Shown here one piece after another: positions 54,433 through 63,942 of a stretch of 64,000 nucleotides of DNA (positions within the stretch are counted from its first letter, which is position 1; each line of letters opens with the position of its first letter). Under the pieces are notes generated by a model, which did not search any database, had not been told where the DNA came from, and saw only the letters and a program-made list of their open reading frames with translations. This DNA comes from HOT-345 sp963531535 (GTDB lineage Bacteria; Patescibacteriota; Gracilibacteria; Absconditabacterales; Absconditicoccaceae): the NCBI GenBank assembly GCA_963531535.1, contig CAUSGX010000002.1:44496-108495 (forward strand), in the 5' to 3' direction. A program made the position numbers and the translations under genes.

Positions 54433-55110
54433 ATGAAACACGGAAAAAAGTATGTAGAAGTGAAAAAGCTTGTAGAAAAGACAAAAATGTATCCTTTGAC
54501 TGAGGCTGTTGAGCTTCTTAAAAAGGTGAATTATGCTAAGTTTGATGCAGGAATTGAAATTGCTGTAAAAACTAACGCTAATCCAAAGTACAACGATCAA
54601 ATGCTTAGAGCTACTACAATCCTTCCTCACGGAACTGGAAAAACTAAGAAGGTAGCTGTATTCATTACAGAAGACAAGGTTGATGAAGCGAAGAAGGCTG
54701 GTGCTGATATCGCTGGACATGATGCTCTTCTTAAGGATATTAAAGAAGGGAAGACTGACTTTGATGTTTTGATTACAACTCCAGAATTGATCAGAGATTT
54801 GGCTCCAGTAGCTAAACAACTCGGACCAAAGGGACTTATGCCATCTCCAAAGGCTGGTACTGTAACAATGAATATTGCTCAGGCAGTTGAGGAAACTAAG
54901 AAAGGTAAGATTGAATTCAGACTTGATAAGACTGGAAACATTCACGCTCTTGTTGGAAAACTTTCGTTTGATAATGCAAAACTTATCGAAAATATTGAAT
55001 CTTTGATGAAAGCTATCGAAGAAAATAAGCCAACTGGAGTTAAAGGAAAGCTTGTAAAGAAAGTAGTTATCGCTACTACAATGAGTCCAAGTGTACAGGT
55101 TGAATACTAA
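54433..55110 (+). CDS. rplA: 50S ribosomal protein L1
   Basis: L1-stalk protein; 225 aa. It has MKHGKKYVEVKKLVEKTKMY, VELLKKVNYAKFDAGIEIAV, ATTILPHGTGKTKKVAVF, TTPELIRDLAPVAKQLGPKG followed by LMPSPKAGTVT, and a C-terminal VKKVVIATTMSPSVQVE. All of about fifteen glycines use GGN. The start is set at 54433 rather than 54400 because the extra N-terminus is unlike L1. The leader has a GATAC-ctc-GTATC hairpin (54384-54396). Confidence 0.97.
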   Translation: MKHGKKYVEVKKLVEKTKMYPLTEAVELLKKVNYAKFDAGIEIAVKTNANPKYNDQMLRATTILPHGTGKTKKVAVFITEDKVDEAKKAGADIAGHDALLKDIKEGKTDFDVLITTPELIRDLAPVAKQLGPKGLMPSPKAGTVTMNIAQAVEETKKGKIEFRLDKTGNIHALVGKLSFDNAKLIENIESLMKAIEENKPTGVKGKLVKKVVIATTMSPSVQVEY

Positions 55111-55125
55111 TAATTGATAATGCAA

Positions 55126-55158
55126 AAAGAGGAGAAATCAGATTTCTCTTCTTTTTTG
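55126..55158 (+). terminator. Terminator after rplA containing an AAATCWGATTT copy
   Basis: GAGAAAT-cag-ATTTCTC stem (55133-55149) followed by TTCTTTTTT. The palindrome forms the top of the stem-loop. Confidence 0.85.
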
Positions 55159-55241
55159 TTTTGTAAAAAAACATACTTTCACTTGAAAGTCTCATATGTA
55201 TATATAAGGTAAGTTATATTTTATATATTTTTTTATTGAAA

Positions 55242-55772
55242 ATGGAAAGAAATGTAAAAATGAAGATAGAGGTAGAAGAAAATGTAGTTATAACACAAGA
55301 TTCAATAAGTAATTTAGAAAAAGATGAGGAGAAAAAACTGACGGTAGATAATCAAAATAATTTAGATGAAAATGGGAAACAGATTTGAGAAAACTATAAC
55401 TTAGATGGGTTTGATTATTTTTGTCAACTTACAGGTCCTACGATTGCTTTTTGCTTAGAAATTATTATATGAGATAATACCGAGAAGGTATCAACCTTTA
55501 TTTGAGTTTTTCTAGGGCTTCTAGGTGCATTTTTATGAGGGATTTGGTGAGCAAGATTTGAGAAATATAGAAAAGCAAGTAAACGAGACCAGATTCTATT
55601 GATATTACCATTGGTTTTTTCTATATTGTATTTTATGGTGTATTATTTTTGATGATATAAAAATTCCACAGTAAAATGTATAATGGAAGGACTTCCTATA
55701 ATAGTAGGAATAATAGTATTAGTATATACTATTATAAACTGTGTTACAAATAAGCAGCAGTGAAAAAGATAG
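55242..55772 (+). CDS. Small multi-pass membrane protein
   Basis: A 176-aa protein seen only in code 25 (ten or so UGA codons). The N-terminal 55 residues are acidic and soluble (KIEVEENVVITQDSIS, LEKDEEKKLTVDN). About three or four hydrophobic helices follow (GPTIAFCLEIII, FIGVFLGLLGAFLGGIWGA, ILLILPLVFSILYFMVYYF, GLPIIVGIIVLVYTIINCV), ending in a basic tail. No family was recognised. It lies between the rplA terminator and the deoA promoter. Confidence 0.72.
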
Positions 55773-55805
55773 ATTTGTCTCTTACTTCAGTTTTTTCATG
55801 TTTTT

Positions 55806-55833
55806 TTGACAAAAAAAAGAATCTGGCTATACT
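55806..55833 (+). promoter_or_regulatory. Promoter for deoA
   Basis: TTGACA (55806-55811), a 16-nt spacer, TATACT (55828-55833), 29 nt before the ATG. Confidence 0.75.
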
Positions 55834-55862
55834 TAAGCAACCTTTTATTCATTCAAGAAACA

Positions 55863-57461
55863 ATGAAACAAAAAACAGCATTAAAATCAACAAAAACAAT
55901 TAAAACAACAAAAACACAATCAAAAAAATCAGATTTTTCTTCTCTTTCTCAAAATAGGGAGAGTTTCTTTCAAGCGAAAGCTAATATTCTCGATATTAGA
56001 GATGGAGAGAGACTTATCGTTCTCCTAAACCTAGAACAAGCAACAGCTTTTGGGATTAATCTTCATGATAAAGTAACACTCAAAAGACAAAATGGAGAGA
56101 GTATTGTAGCAGATGTAGCCATTTCAGATACTGTTCCAGCCGGAGAAATTGGAATCTATCTTGATATTCTTGATAAGGTAAAATTTACCTCAAATGAGGT
56201 AATCTCTGTAGCATTGGCTGAAAGTTCGACTGCTTCTTATGACGCTATTAGAAAGAAGATGAGAGGAGAAAAAATCTCTTATGAAGAAATGTATGCAATT
56301 ATCAAAGATATTTCAGAAAATAAGCTTGATGATACAATGATGACCTACTATGTTGCATCAAGTTTCTTCTATCCAACTACTGATGAAGAGATGTATCTGA
56401 CAGCAAAGGCGATGGCTGAATGTGGGGTAACCTTCAAATACCCCAAAGGAGAGATTATCGCTGATAAGCACTGTATTGGTGGAGTACCAGGAAATGAAAC
56501 AACAATGATTCTGATCCCACTTATTGCGAGTCTCGGGATCAAAATTCCAAAAAACTTCTCTAAATCAATCACCTCTCCTGCTGCAACTGGGGAGTGTGTA
56601 AATGTGCTGATGGATATCAACTTTGATAAGAAAGGGATTGAGAAGTTAGTGAAGGAAGAAGATTGTTGTTTAGTATGGGGAGGATCATTAGATCTTGCAC
56701 CTGCTGATGACAAGCTGATTAAGGTTCAGTATCCACTTTCTATGCAATCTAGAGCCAAGGTGGTGAGCTCAATTATGGCAAAAAAATATGCAATGGGAAT
56801 TACTCATTCACTTATTGATATTCCAGTTTGACCAACTGCAAAAGTTACAACGATGGAGGAGGCAAAAGACTGGAAAAAGAAGTTTGAATATGTAGGTAAA
56901 AAACTCTGAATGAAGATGTCGGTCGCAATTACCAAGGCCGATGAGGTGATTGGAAATGGGGTAGGAGCTGTTCTTCAGGTAAGAGAAGTACTTAGAATTC
57001 TCCAGCAACATCCAGAAAGAGCAAAAGATCTTGAAGATAAGGTGCTTCATCTTGCTTCAAAAATTATCCAAGATGTAGGTCTTGCAAAAGGTAAAAAGGC
57101 TCTTGAGTTAGCAAAAACTCAGCTCACTTCTGGAAAAGCTTGGCAAAAGATGCAATCTATTATCAAAGCTCAGCACGGAGACCCAAAAATTACCTCTGAA
57201 ACATTGAAACTCGGAACTCATACTTACGATATTCTCGCAACCAAGGATGGTCAGATGAAGGTTATTAATCTCCATGATGTCAATGCAATCTGTAGAAAGC
57301 TTGGATGTCCAGTAATCAATGAAGCAGGAATGTATCTTTATAAAAAGCTTGGTGATAAGGTGAAAAAATGAGAAAAGATCGCAACGCTTTATGCACTTGA
57401 TGATACGAAACTCGATCTTGGAATCGAAAGATTTAAGGAGAGGAGCCCATTTGAATATTAA
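55863..57461 (+). CDS. deoA: AMP phosphorylase (archaeal-type thymidine phosphorylase family)
   Basis: Phosphorolysis of nucleoside monophosphates to ribose-1,5-bisphosphate and base, the entry to the AMP-RuBisCO route. It is 532 aa, longer than bacterial thymidine phosphorylases because of an extra N-terminal domain (about 30-105, FFQAKANILDIRDGERLIVLL) typical of the AMP phosphorylase group. The catalytic part has DKHCIGGVPGNETTMILIP, ITSPAATGECVNVLMDI and VWGGSLDLAPADDKL. The first 25 residues are a Lys/Thr-rich low-complexity tail with an AAATCWGATTT copy (55926). RuBisCO and the isomerase are not in the window. Confidence 0.92.
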
Positions 57462-57485
57462 GATAGAAGCAATAATAAAAAAAGA

Positions 57486-57515
57486 AAGCCTGAATCAGTT
57501 CAGGTTTTTCTCTTT
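57486..57515 (+). terminator. Terminator after deoA
   Basis: CCTGAA-tcag-TTCAGG (57491-57506) preceded by A-run and followed by TTTTTC. Confidence 0.88.
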
Positions 57516-57572
57516 ACTTTCTCAGATAACAAAAAAAGAGAAAGCTGCTCCCTTTTTTTTATGCTCATCATA

Positions 57573-58145
57573 TTAGAGTCAGAATTTTTTTGGATTCTTG
57601 AGTTTAAATTCCCTTGGTGAGAGGAATCTCTCAATAATTGCATCGAGGACCTTATCTACATTTTCTCCTGTTTTCCCAGATACACAGATCACTTCCTCCT
57701 TTGAGAGTCCAATCATATTTTCAATTTCCCCAGCAACTCTATCAGGATTCGCTGCCGGGAGATCAATCTTGTTCAAGACTGGGATAATATCTAGCCCCTG
57801 ATCAATTGCTTGATACAGTGTTGAAAGTGTTTGAGCTTGAATTCCCTGAGAAGCATCAACCAGCAAAATCGCCCCTTCAACCGCAGCTAGAGAACGAGAC
57901 ACTTCGTACTGAAAATCAACGTGTCCCGGAGTGTCAATAAGATTAAGTTCGTAACCCTTCCATTGCATTCTAGCTGGCGTAAGCTTAATCGTAATTCCTC
58001 TCTCCTGTTCGATATCCATACGATCCAAAACCTGAGAATGATTCAGCTTTCTCACAGTCCCAGTGATTTCAAGCATTCTATCAGCTAGTGTAGATTTTCC
58101 ATGATCAATATGTGCGATAATACAAAAATTCCTAATCTTGTCCAT
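57573..58145 (-). CDS. lepA: LepA/EF4 GTPase domain only (truncated or stand-alone)
   Basis: The GTP-binding domain of elongation factor 4. It has IAHIDHGKSTLADRM (G1), the switch region DIEQERGITIKLTPARM, LIDTPGHVDFQYEVSRS (G3), NKIDLPAANP (G4) and CVSGKTGENV (G5). Full LepA is about 600 aa; here the frame stops by TAA after 190 residues, just past FLSPREFKLKNPKKF-Gly-Leu, and domains II-V are absent. The remaining 110 bp to deoA hold only a terminator. It could be a decayed gene or a family of isolated G domains. The start is set at MDKIRNF; an upstream Met at 58163 is less likely. Confidence 0.85.
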
Positions 58146-58292
58146 ATTCCCCTTCAGGTGCAAAAAAATTAAAAATCTGATTTACTTTCCCTCTTATTCT
58201 CTATAATCTATCGTTTTCCTAGATAAAAACAAGTGTTTTTACTCCATGCAAAAGAGGGATTAAGACATTCTCTTTTTTGTTAAAATCTAATC

Positions 58293-59018
58293 TTATACTT
58301 CGCTTTTGTCCTCCATTCCTTCAAAAAGTTCCTGTATCAGTTTGATCGCCTCCTTCTGATCCAAAAAAAACGGAGAAGTTGCGATAGTTACCATTTTTGC
58401 TCAATAAATCAGCTTTCTCGTCTGCTTAAAGGTTCATTCCTTATCTTCAATTCCCATCAGCTTCTCCCAAAAATCCATATCAATATCCAAAATATAGTCC
58501 TCATCAGACTTATCATAGTGGAGGAGTCAGTATTCACTTCTGAGTTGGTCTACAGATCCGAGTAATCCACTTCCTAATGCTGGAATAATAAAGTTCCCAA
58601 CATTACACTGTTCTTGGACAAATCAAAAGACTGAATTCAGATTTTTTTCATCTATTTTTTCATCGTTAGGTTTCATATCCGAGTGCTGATCTATATGAAT
58701 GAGCTTCACTCCCTTTGCAAAGCGATTTTGAAAATATTCCTTATACCAAAAATATAAAGCATGATTGTGGTTGTCAAAAATGTAGATTGGCACTCTTCAA
58801 ACCTCAAAGGTCAAGAGTTCCCTTAATCCATAAAAATACTCTAAAGTCCCATTTGTTCATCTTTCACAAAAAACTGGCTCCTCTCAGAGTTCTAGTTCAG
58901 AGATGCCCTTTTTTACAAGTGGTGCAACCCAAAGTTTCACGGAATTTCCCTTTTCTTGTGATCAAAAAAAACAGTTCCCGTTTACTCATTCAAGCCAAAA
59001 GCCTCTATAATTCTCCAT
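58293..59018 (-). CDS. UPF0489 family protein (arginase-like fold)
   Basis: A 241-aa protein visible after reading nine or so UGA codons as glycine. Conserved strings are PIYIFDNHNHALYFW, LIHIDQHSDM and ILDIDMDFW, which match the metal-ligand pattern of UPF0489/C5orf22 relatives of ureohydrolases (His-x-Asp-x-His and Asp-x-Asp). The substrate is unknown. The C-terminus (KMVTIATSPFFLDQKEAI) also fits. It lies 147 bp upstream of lepA on the same strand; an AAATCWGATTT copy sits just before its start (59039). Confidence 0.82.
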
Positions 59019-59185
59019 CTCTCGATCAAAAATAAAAAAAATCTGATTTCTTTCTCTTATTTGTTCTACTTAACTTAATCCCTATTTCAACCTCTTTTCG
59101 ATTTGTGTCTTCTTAATTACAAAAACTGGAACACTCAGTAGCTGAAAGCTGAGATTTTTTCTCTTTATATTGTTAAGCAAAAAAC

Positions 59186-59191
59186 TATACT
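59186..59191 (+). promoter_or_regulatory. -10 box for the flippase gene
   Basis: TATACT, 27 nt before the ATG at 59219; the -35 region is weak (TTTATA). Confidence 0.45.
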
Positions 59192-59218
59192 AAAAAACAG
59201 TTTAGTTTTGTGAAACGA

Positions 59219-60790
59219 ATGTCCGGACATAAACTCGTGATAAAAGATGCTCTCTGGCAGCTAGCTGGGAGAGTGATCAGCGCATTATTTGGATTTGTAA
59301 TCACCAAAATTATTGCCTCATATCTTTGACCGTTAAGATACGGAGATTATGGGACAATTTTCAGATTTTTCGCTTGGTGGACTGCACTTGTAGACTTCTG
59401 AATCTATGTCCTTGCGATCAAGCAGCTCTGAACCCTAAAAAAACAAATCCATTGAGAAGAAGAAAGAGAGTGTGACCTGAATCCCTATTCTCCTTTGGCG
59501 CAAGACTACTGAAAATTTGTTGGAACAAGAGTCTTTCTCATAGGAATTGTCTATAGCTTGGCAATCGCTATTGCCTACTTGATCCCTGCTTATACAGAAA
59601 ATCCTTATATCATTCGAGGACTTCCTCTGGCAATGTGTTATTCTGCAAGTAATATGTATGCTGGTATTCAGCAGATACCACTTCAACTCTTTCGAAAGAT
59701 GAAAAGACTGACGTGGTCTTTGATTATCGCAAGACTTTCGCAGCTACTAGTGCTTTTGCCGGTAGTGTATCTATTCTTTACTAATGTTGACTTCCAGTCT
59801 GCTCAAACACCAAACCTTGTGCTGATTTCAGCTTTTTGTCTAGTGATCTTCTCGGTAGTTGCGAGTTCCCTTGGGCAAAATGTGGAAATGCATCTCAGAA
59901 CCAAAGATATTCTTCCTCTCAAGATCAGATTTGATTTCTCTTTTATCAAAAAGATTTTAAGTCAGAATTGGAGATTTGGTTTTTCCTACTTTTTTAGTAG
60001 CTTTCATACCTTATTGGTGCTGATTTTCCTAGGATGGTTTTTCCCAACAGCTCAAAACTTTGATCATGCAGGGAAGCGAGCTTTGGCTTTATCTTTAATA
60101 GAGATTTTACTAATCATCCCATCCTCACTAGGAAATTCACTTCTTCACAAGATCCCAAACTACAGCAAAACACAAAAGCAAAAATCTCTCTGAAATCTGA
60201 TGACAATGGTTGTTCGAATCGGAGCCTTGATTGCACTTAATTTCTGGATTTTCGCAGATGATATTATTCTACTCGTCTCCTCAAGTAAATTCCTCTGAAG
60301 CCGAACTAATACCATTGACCGATGAGCCAATCAAGTGCTTCCTTTCTTGGGGATTGTACTTGTGCTCAGCTTTATCAAGCAGGTCTATAACTATATCTTC
60401 GTAGCTATGGAGCAACAAAATAGGCTTTTCTTGATCAATCTTATCGGAGTAGTGCTCGGTGCAGTTGTTGGGATCTACCTTATCCCAAGCTATGGACTTC
60501 TTGGATGAGTATTGACGCAGCTTTTGATTGAGTGACTTTTCACTGGAGGAGCAATCCGGGTTGCTGCCAGAAATCATCTGACCCCACACTTTGATACAAA
60601 AAAAGTTATAATTCTGATTTCTTTATTGGTTGGAGTTGGACTCCTCGGTGCTGGACTACACTATCAAACAAGAGGAAACTCGCTTTGACTCTGGAAATTC
60701 TTCCTCCTCGCTGCGCTAATAAACATCCCGGTTCTCCTCCTAGCTATCAAACCAATGAAAACCGTTGCAAAAGGACTTACACAAGAATAA
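59219..60790 (+). CDS. Polysaccharide-type flippase (MATE/MOP superfamily)
   Basis: A 523-aa integral membrane protein with about twelve to fourteen hydrophobic segments. The N-terminus LVIKDALWQLAGRVISALFG then ITKIIASYLGPLRYGDYGTI is typical of Wzx/RfbX-like flippases that move lipid-linked sugars across the membrane. Later parts have RLFLINLIGVVLGAVVGIYL and PSYGLLGGVLTQLLIEG. Many UGA glycines are at helix positions (SYLGPLRYG, YGLLGGVL). No sugar transferase genes are adjacent. The following membrane gene starts 23 bp later. Confidence 0.88.
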
Positions 60791-60813
60791 TTTTTTTATC
60801 TCTCTAAGGGAGC

Positions 60814-61683
60814 ATGTTTAGACAAATTCTATCAGATTCAGTCACTGTCCTGTTTCAAAATCCTAAACTCATTAGGCTCTCTTTTTTGACGCTTGTGTTT
60901 TATTCAATAGTTCGCATCTACTTTATCGTTTATTATTTCAATACTTTCCTTCTCTATAAATATGAAAGCTGAGTTCAGCTCTCTGATGCCTTTATCTATG
61001 TTCTTGATAAACTAAATAATCAGTGAATTCTCCGAGCAGTGATCTGAGTTATTATTGTGCTGATCTGATATCTTTGGTTTCATCCGATAGGAGAGGCATC
61101 AGTTGTTTCAGCACTAGATAATCCTCAGCAGTCAGCTTTCAGATCTTTTGTCAGAGGAAGTGGAAAGTTCTTTCCAATGCTCGAGTATAGCTGACTTTCG
61201 ATCCCTTTCTGAGTGTTTACCTTCTGTACGGTAATGCTGAGACTCTATCTGATGGATATTTTTGATAATATATTTATTACAATTATTGTCGGAATCCGAT
61301 GATTCCTCGTGCTCTTTGCGAGTGTTTGCTGGTCGTATGCGAGGATTATTATTGCTCTAGAGGGCTGCCAGGTTTTTGATGCGATCAAAAAGAGTACAAG
61401 TCTCGCGATGAATAATCTCGGTCTCTCAGTTAAACTGATGTTTGTTGAGCTCCTCTTGATGCTGAGATTTATTGTTATTGGTCTTCTTATCGTTGGAATC
61501 CCTGTGCTTTTGATCTATATTGCAGTGTGGTTGGATGTGATCCAAAATTCCTTTGTAGAAACCACGATCCGAGTAGTTGCAGCAAGTTTGCTTCTAGTAA
61601 TTGCGTATCTCAACTGTATTGTTGAAGCATTCTTCCTCACTTATTGGTATCAAGCTTATAGAAAAATCTCACCAAAAACATAG
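60814..61683 (+). CDS. Multi-pass membrane protein of unknown function
   Basis: A 289-aa protein with about six hydrophobic segments (LSFLTLVFYSIVRIYFIVYY, AVIGVIIVLIGYLWFH, IFITIIVGIRGFLVLFASVC, LMFVELLLMLRFIVIGLLIV). GEASVVSALDNPQQSAFRSF and EGCQVFDAIKKSTSLAMNNL are cytoplasmic loops, the latter like DUF-type membrane proteins with a glycerophosphodiester-type domain arrangement, which is a weak hint only. A purine-rich AAGGGAG precedes its ATG, one of the few Shine-Dalgarno-like sites here. It is co-transcribed with the flippase. Confidence 0.8.
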
Positions 61684-61713
61684 GAAAGCCTGAATTAGTT
61701 CAGGTTTTTCTTC
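61684..61713 (+). terminator. Terminator after the flippase unit
   Basis: CCTGAA-ttag-TTCAGG followed by TTTTTC, almost the same stem as after deoA. Confidence 0.88.
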
Positions 61714-61750
61714 TTTGTGAACTATCATTTTTTTACTGTTACTCGTAATA

Positions 61751-62025
61751 ATGAGTTCCACAAATTCTCCATCACCAGGCTCACTTTGTGATTCGTGGTG
61801 ACCTAGATGAGAGTCTAAAAGAGGAATAAAAAAAACATTTGGTATCAAAAAGCAAATCACTATAGTCAACCTTGCTATAGTAAGAAGCGAGTAGACACAG
61901 GGGATTCTTTCGAATCTTCAAAGCAAAGGTATTCGCTAAAGGAGTTCTTAGAGCTCGTTGCTAAAGGAAAAGATAAAGATTATTACAGATGTAATATGCT
62001 CTTCACTTATGCCCTAAGTAATTAA
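61751..62025 (+). pseudogene. Possible short frameshifted gene across an A8 run
   Basis: From ATG 61751 a code-25 frame reads MSSTNSPSPGSLCDSWGPRG and ends at a TAG soon after the A8 run at 61828-61835. A one-base shift at that run opens a second frame (IWYQKANHYSQPCYSKKRVD, then LKEFLELVAKGKDKDYYRCN) to TAA at 62023-62025. It may be a decayed gene, a phase-variable run or a chance frame. The rest of 61714-62095 holds only a small hairpin ATACTT-tatg-AAGTAT (62027-62042) and a terminator. Confidence 0.3.
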
Positions 62026-62044
62026 GAATACTTTATGAAGTATA

Positions 62045-62077
62045 TAGGGGGGGCGTAACCGCCACTCCCTTTTTTTA
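62045..62077 (+). terminator. GC-rich terminator
   Basis: GGCG-taac-CGCC extended by G and C tracts, followed by T7. Confidence 0.7.
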
Positions 62078-62095
62078 TATGATTAGTTACTACTG

Positions 62096-63058
62096 ATGAA
62101 AAAACTCATCTTTCTTCTAGTTGGATTTTCAATTTTCTTCTCCTGATGTCAAGACAAAAGCTTCTCTCCTGAATCCCCTCATATCTCAGGCAACATTCAG
62201 TATTATTGAGAAGATGTGCAACCGGTATCTCCACAAATTCAAATCCAAACCGAAAAGAATCTCATTTATTCTTGAACTCTCAAAAAGCAACAAGGCATTC
62301 GAACGACTACTATCGAGACGAAGAAGGAGTGAAGTGGTTATCTCTATACTGTTTCTGTAAATGAGCAACCAGATGTAGACGGAGTCTTATACTCACGTAA
62401 TCCTTCCTATAGTGTGGATTTCTTCTCACTAACCTCTCCTGAGGAAGTCGAGCGTTCATTAAAGGAGAATCTTGGCGAAGTTAATTCGGCTGAGGCTCCA
62501 TTTAGTCTTGAAATCGCAGGAGGACAAGTAATGAGAAAGTATGATTTTCTGCTTAATTGTTATACTCAGAATCTCCAAGAATCCATAAGAAAAAAGCTTG
62601 ATGGAAGGCAGGCATTCTTACTCCCACCTTGAACTGGGGAATATCTCAAGAAGGTGATGTACCCAAGTGATACGGAGATGACTTATCCTTATATCAACCT
62701 GTTCACGGGAGAAAAAATCTGGTTTAATCATCGATCAGTCTTTCCTAGTGAGAGCTATTATTCTCCAGCCCTCTGAATGAGCACCTCTCCACGGATGCCA
62801 ACACACTTTGGAAAGGAAGATTGTCAAATCCATCTTGGAGCTCCAACTAGTTTCCAATACCTCCCATTCAAGTTCTGAGGAGATTTAGCTAAGGGGGTGA
62901 TTGCAATCACTATGGAGAAAAGTGAGCATTCGAGATGTAGAGAAATTCTACAACATCAACGAGTCTGAGAGGCATATACTGATGATACCTTTTGTTATTT
63001 CTGGGTAGACAAAGATACGAGCTTGAGAGCGATTAAGCTCTGAGGAGACATCAACTAA
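62096..63058 (+). CDS. Lipoprotein of unknown function
   Basis: A 320-aa lipoprotein. The type II signal KKLIFLLVGFSIFFSGC has its lipobox glycine encoded by UGA, so the standard code would miss the gene. The mature part is beta-rich (SGNIQYYGEDVQPVSPQIQI, GYLYTVSVNEQPDVDGVLYS), with cysteines in LLNCYTQNL, KEDCQIHLG, SRCREIL and FCYFWVD. No family was recognised. It is convergent with another lipoprotein; a shared hairpin lies between them. Confidence 0.78.
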
Positions 63059-63167
63059 TAGATTATCAAACTCTCGCACCTCAACAAACCGAGAAAAGGA
63101 TCCCTTCAGTCTCTACAATAATCAGGAGTTAGTCTTTACCAAAAATAATAGAGTATCTCTCTATTAC

Positions 63168-63197
63168 AAAAATCTGAGCTTATGCTCAGATTTTTTT
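63168..63197. terminator. Convergent terminator with CTGA-core stem
   Basis: AAAAATCTGAGC-ttat-GCTCAGATTTTT, a perfect 12-bp stem with A-run and T-run, between two convergent lipoprotein genes. Its arms are half-sites of the AAATCWGATTT family. Confidence 0.92.
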
Positions 63198-63198
63198 C

Positions 63199-63942
63199 TT
63201 AATCAGTATATTCAAAGGTCATATTGAGATATGGAGAACTAGATTCTTGAGTCACAGAAAGATTGTAAAGGAGATATCTTGTATCTTGTTTGTCAGTATA
63301 TAGGATGTCATATGGCAAGAGTTCTCAGAATCCTATATCTTCAGTAGGATAACTTGGACCACAAGTATCTTTCTCGTGAGTATTGAGAGTATAGCGACTC
63401 TTTTCATCAGATTCTCACAAGATATGAGGTCTAGCATAGAGATCTTGTTTTTTCCCATTCAGGTCAGTATCCCTCTCCACTCAGCAGCCTGAATCTAAGT
63501 TATACTTAGTCTGAATCGCTTGAGCGAGGGAAGTCCCCTTCTCCTTACTATTGAAAATATAGCGTGCTTGTCAGTTTACTCAGAGGGTAATGCTATTCCC
63601 ACTAAGAGTTCATTTTAATATTTCCTTTGGTCAATAAGTAGGATTCTCGTTATATGCTTTCCATTCTGAGAGAGAAGTATTTGTGTCTCTAGGGCGAGAA
63701 ACTAGCTTTACACAAAGCTCAGGGATAACCGCTGAAAAACCTGATTCAGCTTCATCTCGCTGAAGAGTAAAGTTCCCGCTTCAAGTGAGATTGGTATAAT
63801 ACTCCTTCCCTTTACAGTCAAAATTTTGCGCGAGAGATTCTGGTGCTTTAGGAGTGCTTGGCTCTTGAACTGGAGTTGTGCTACAACCAGCTAAGAAGAC
63901 CACTCCTCAGAGTGCTAGAAAGCTTAAGTATCTCCTCATCAT
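63199..63942 (-). CDS. Lipoprotein of unknown function
   Basis: A 247-aa lipoprotein. The signal MMRRYLSFLALGGVVFLAGC has a good lipobox (LAGC); one signal glycine is UGA. The mature N-terminus is Pro/Thr-rich (STTPVQEPSTPKAPES). The body has FDCKGKEYYTNLTGSGNFTL, ELCVKLVSRPRDTNT, YNLDSGCGVERD, DTCGPSYPTEDIGFG and ends LNMTFEYTD. Several UGA glycines are present. No family was recognised. The 58 bp to the window edge show only A/T-rich upstream sequence. Confidence 0.8.

Noticed and set aside
54421..55125. Long minus-strand open frame opposite rplA
   Set aside because: It is antisense to L1 and composed of Ser/Phe/Leu-rich shadow sequence; no family pattern.
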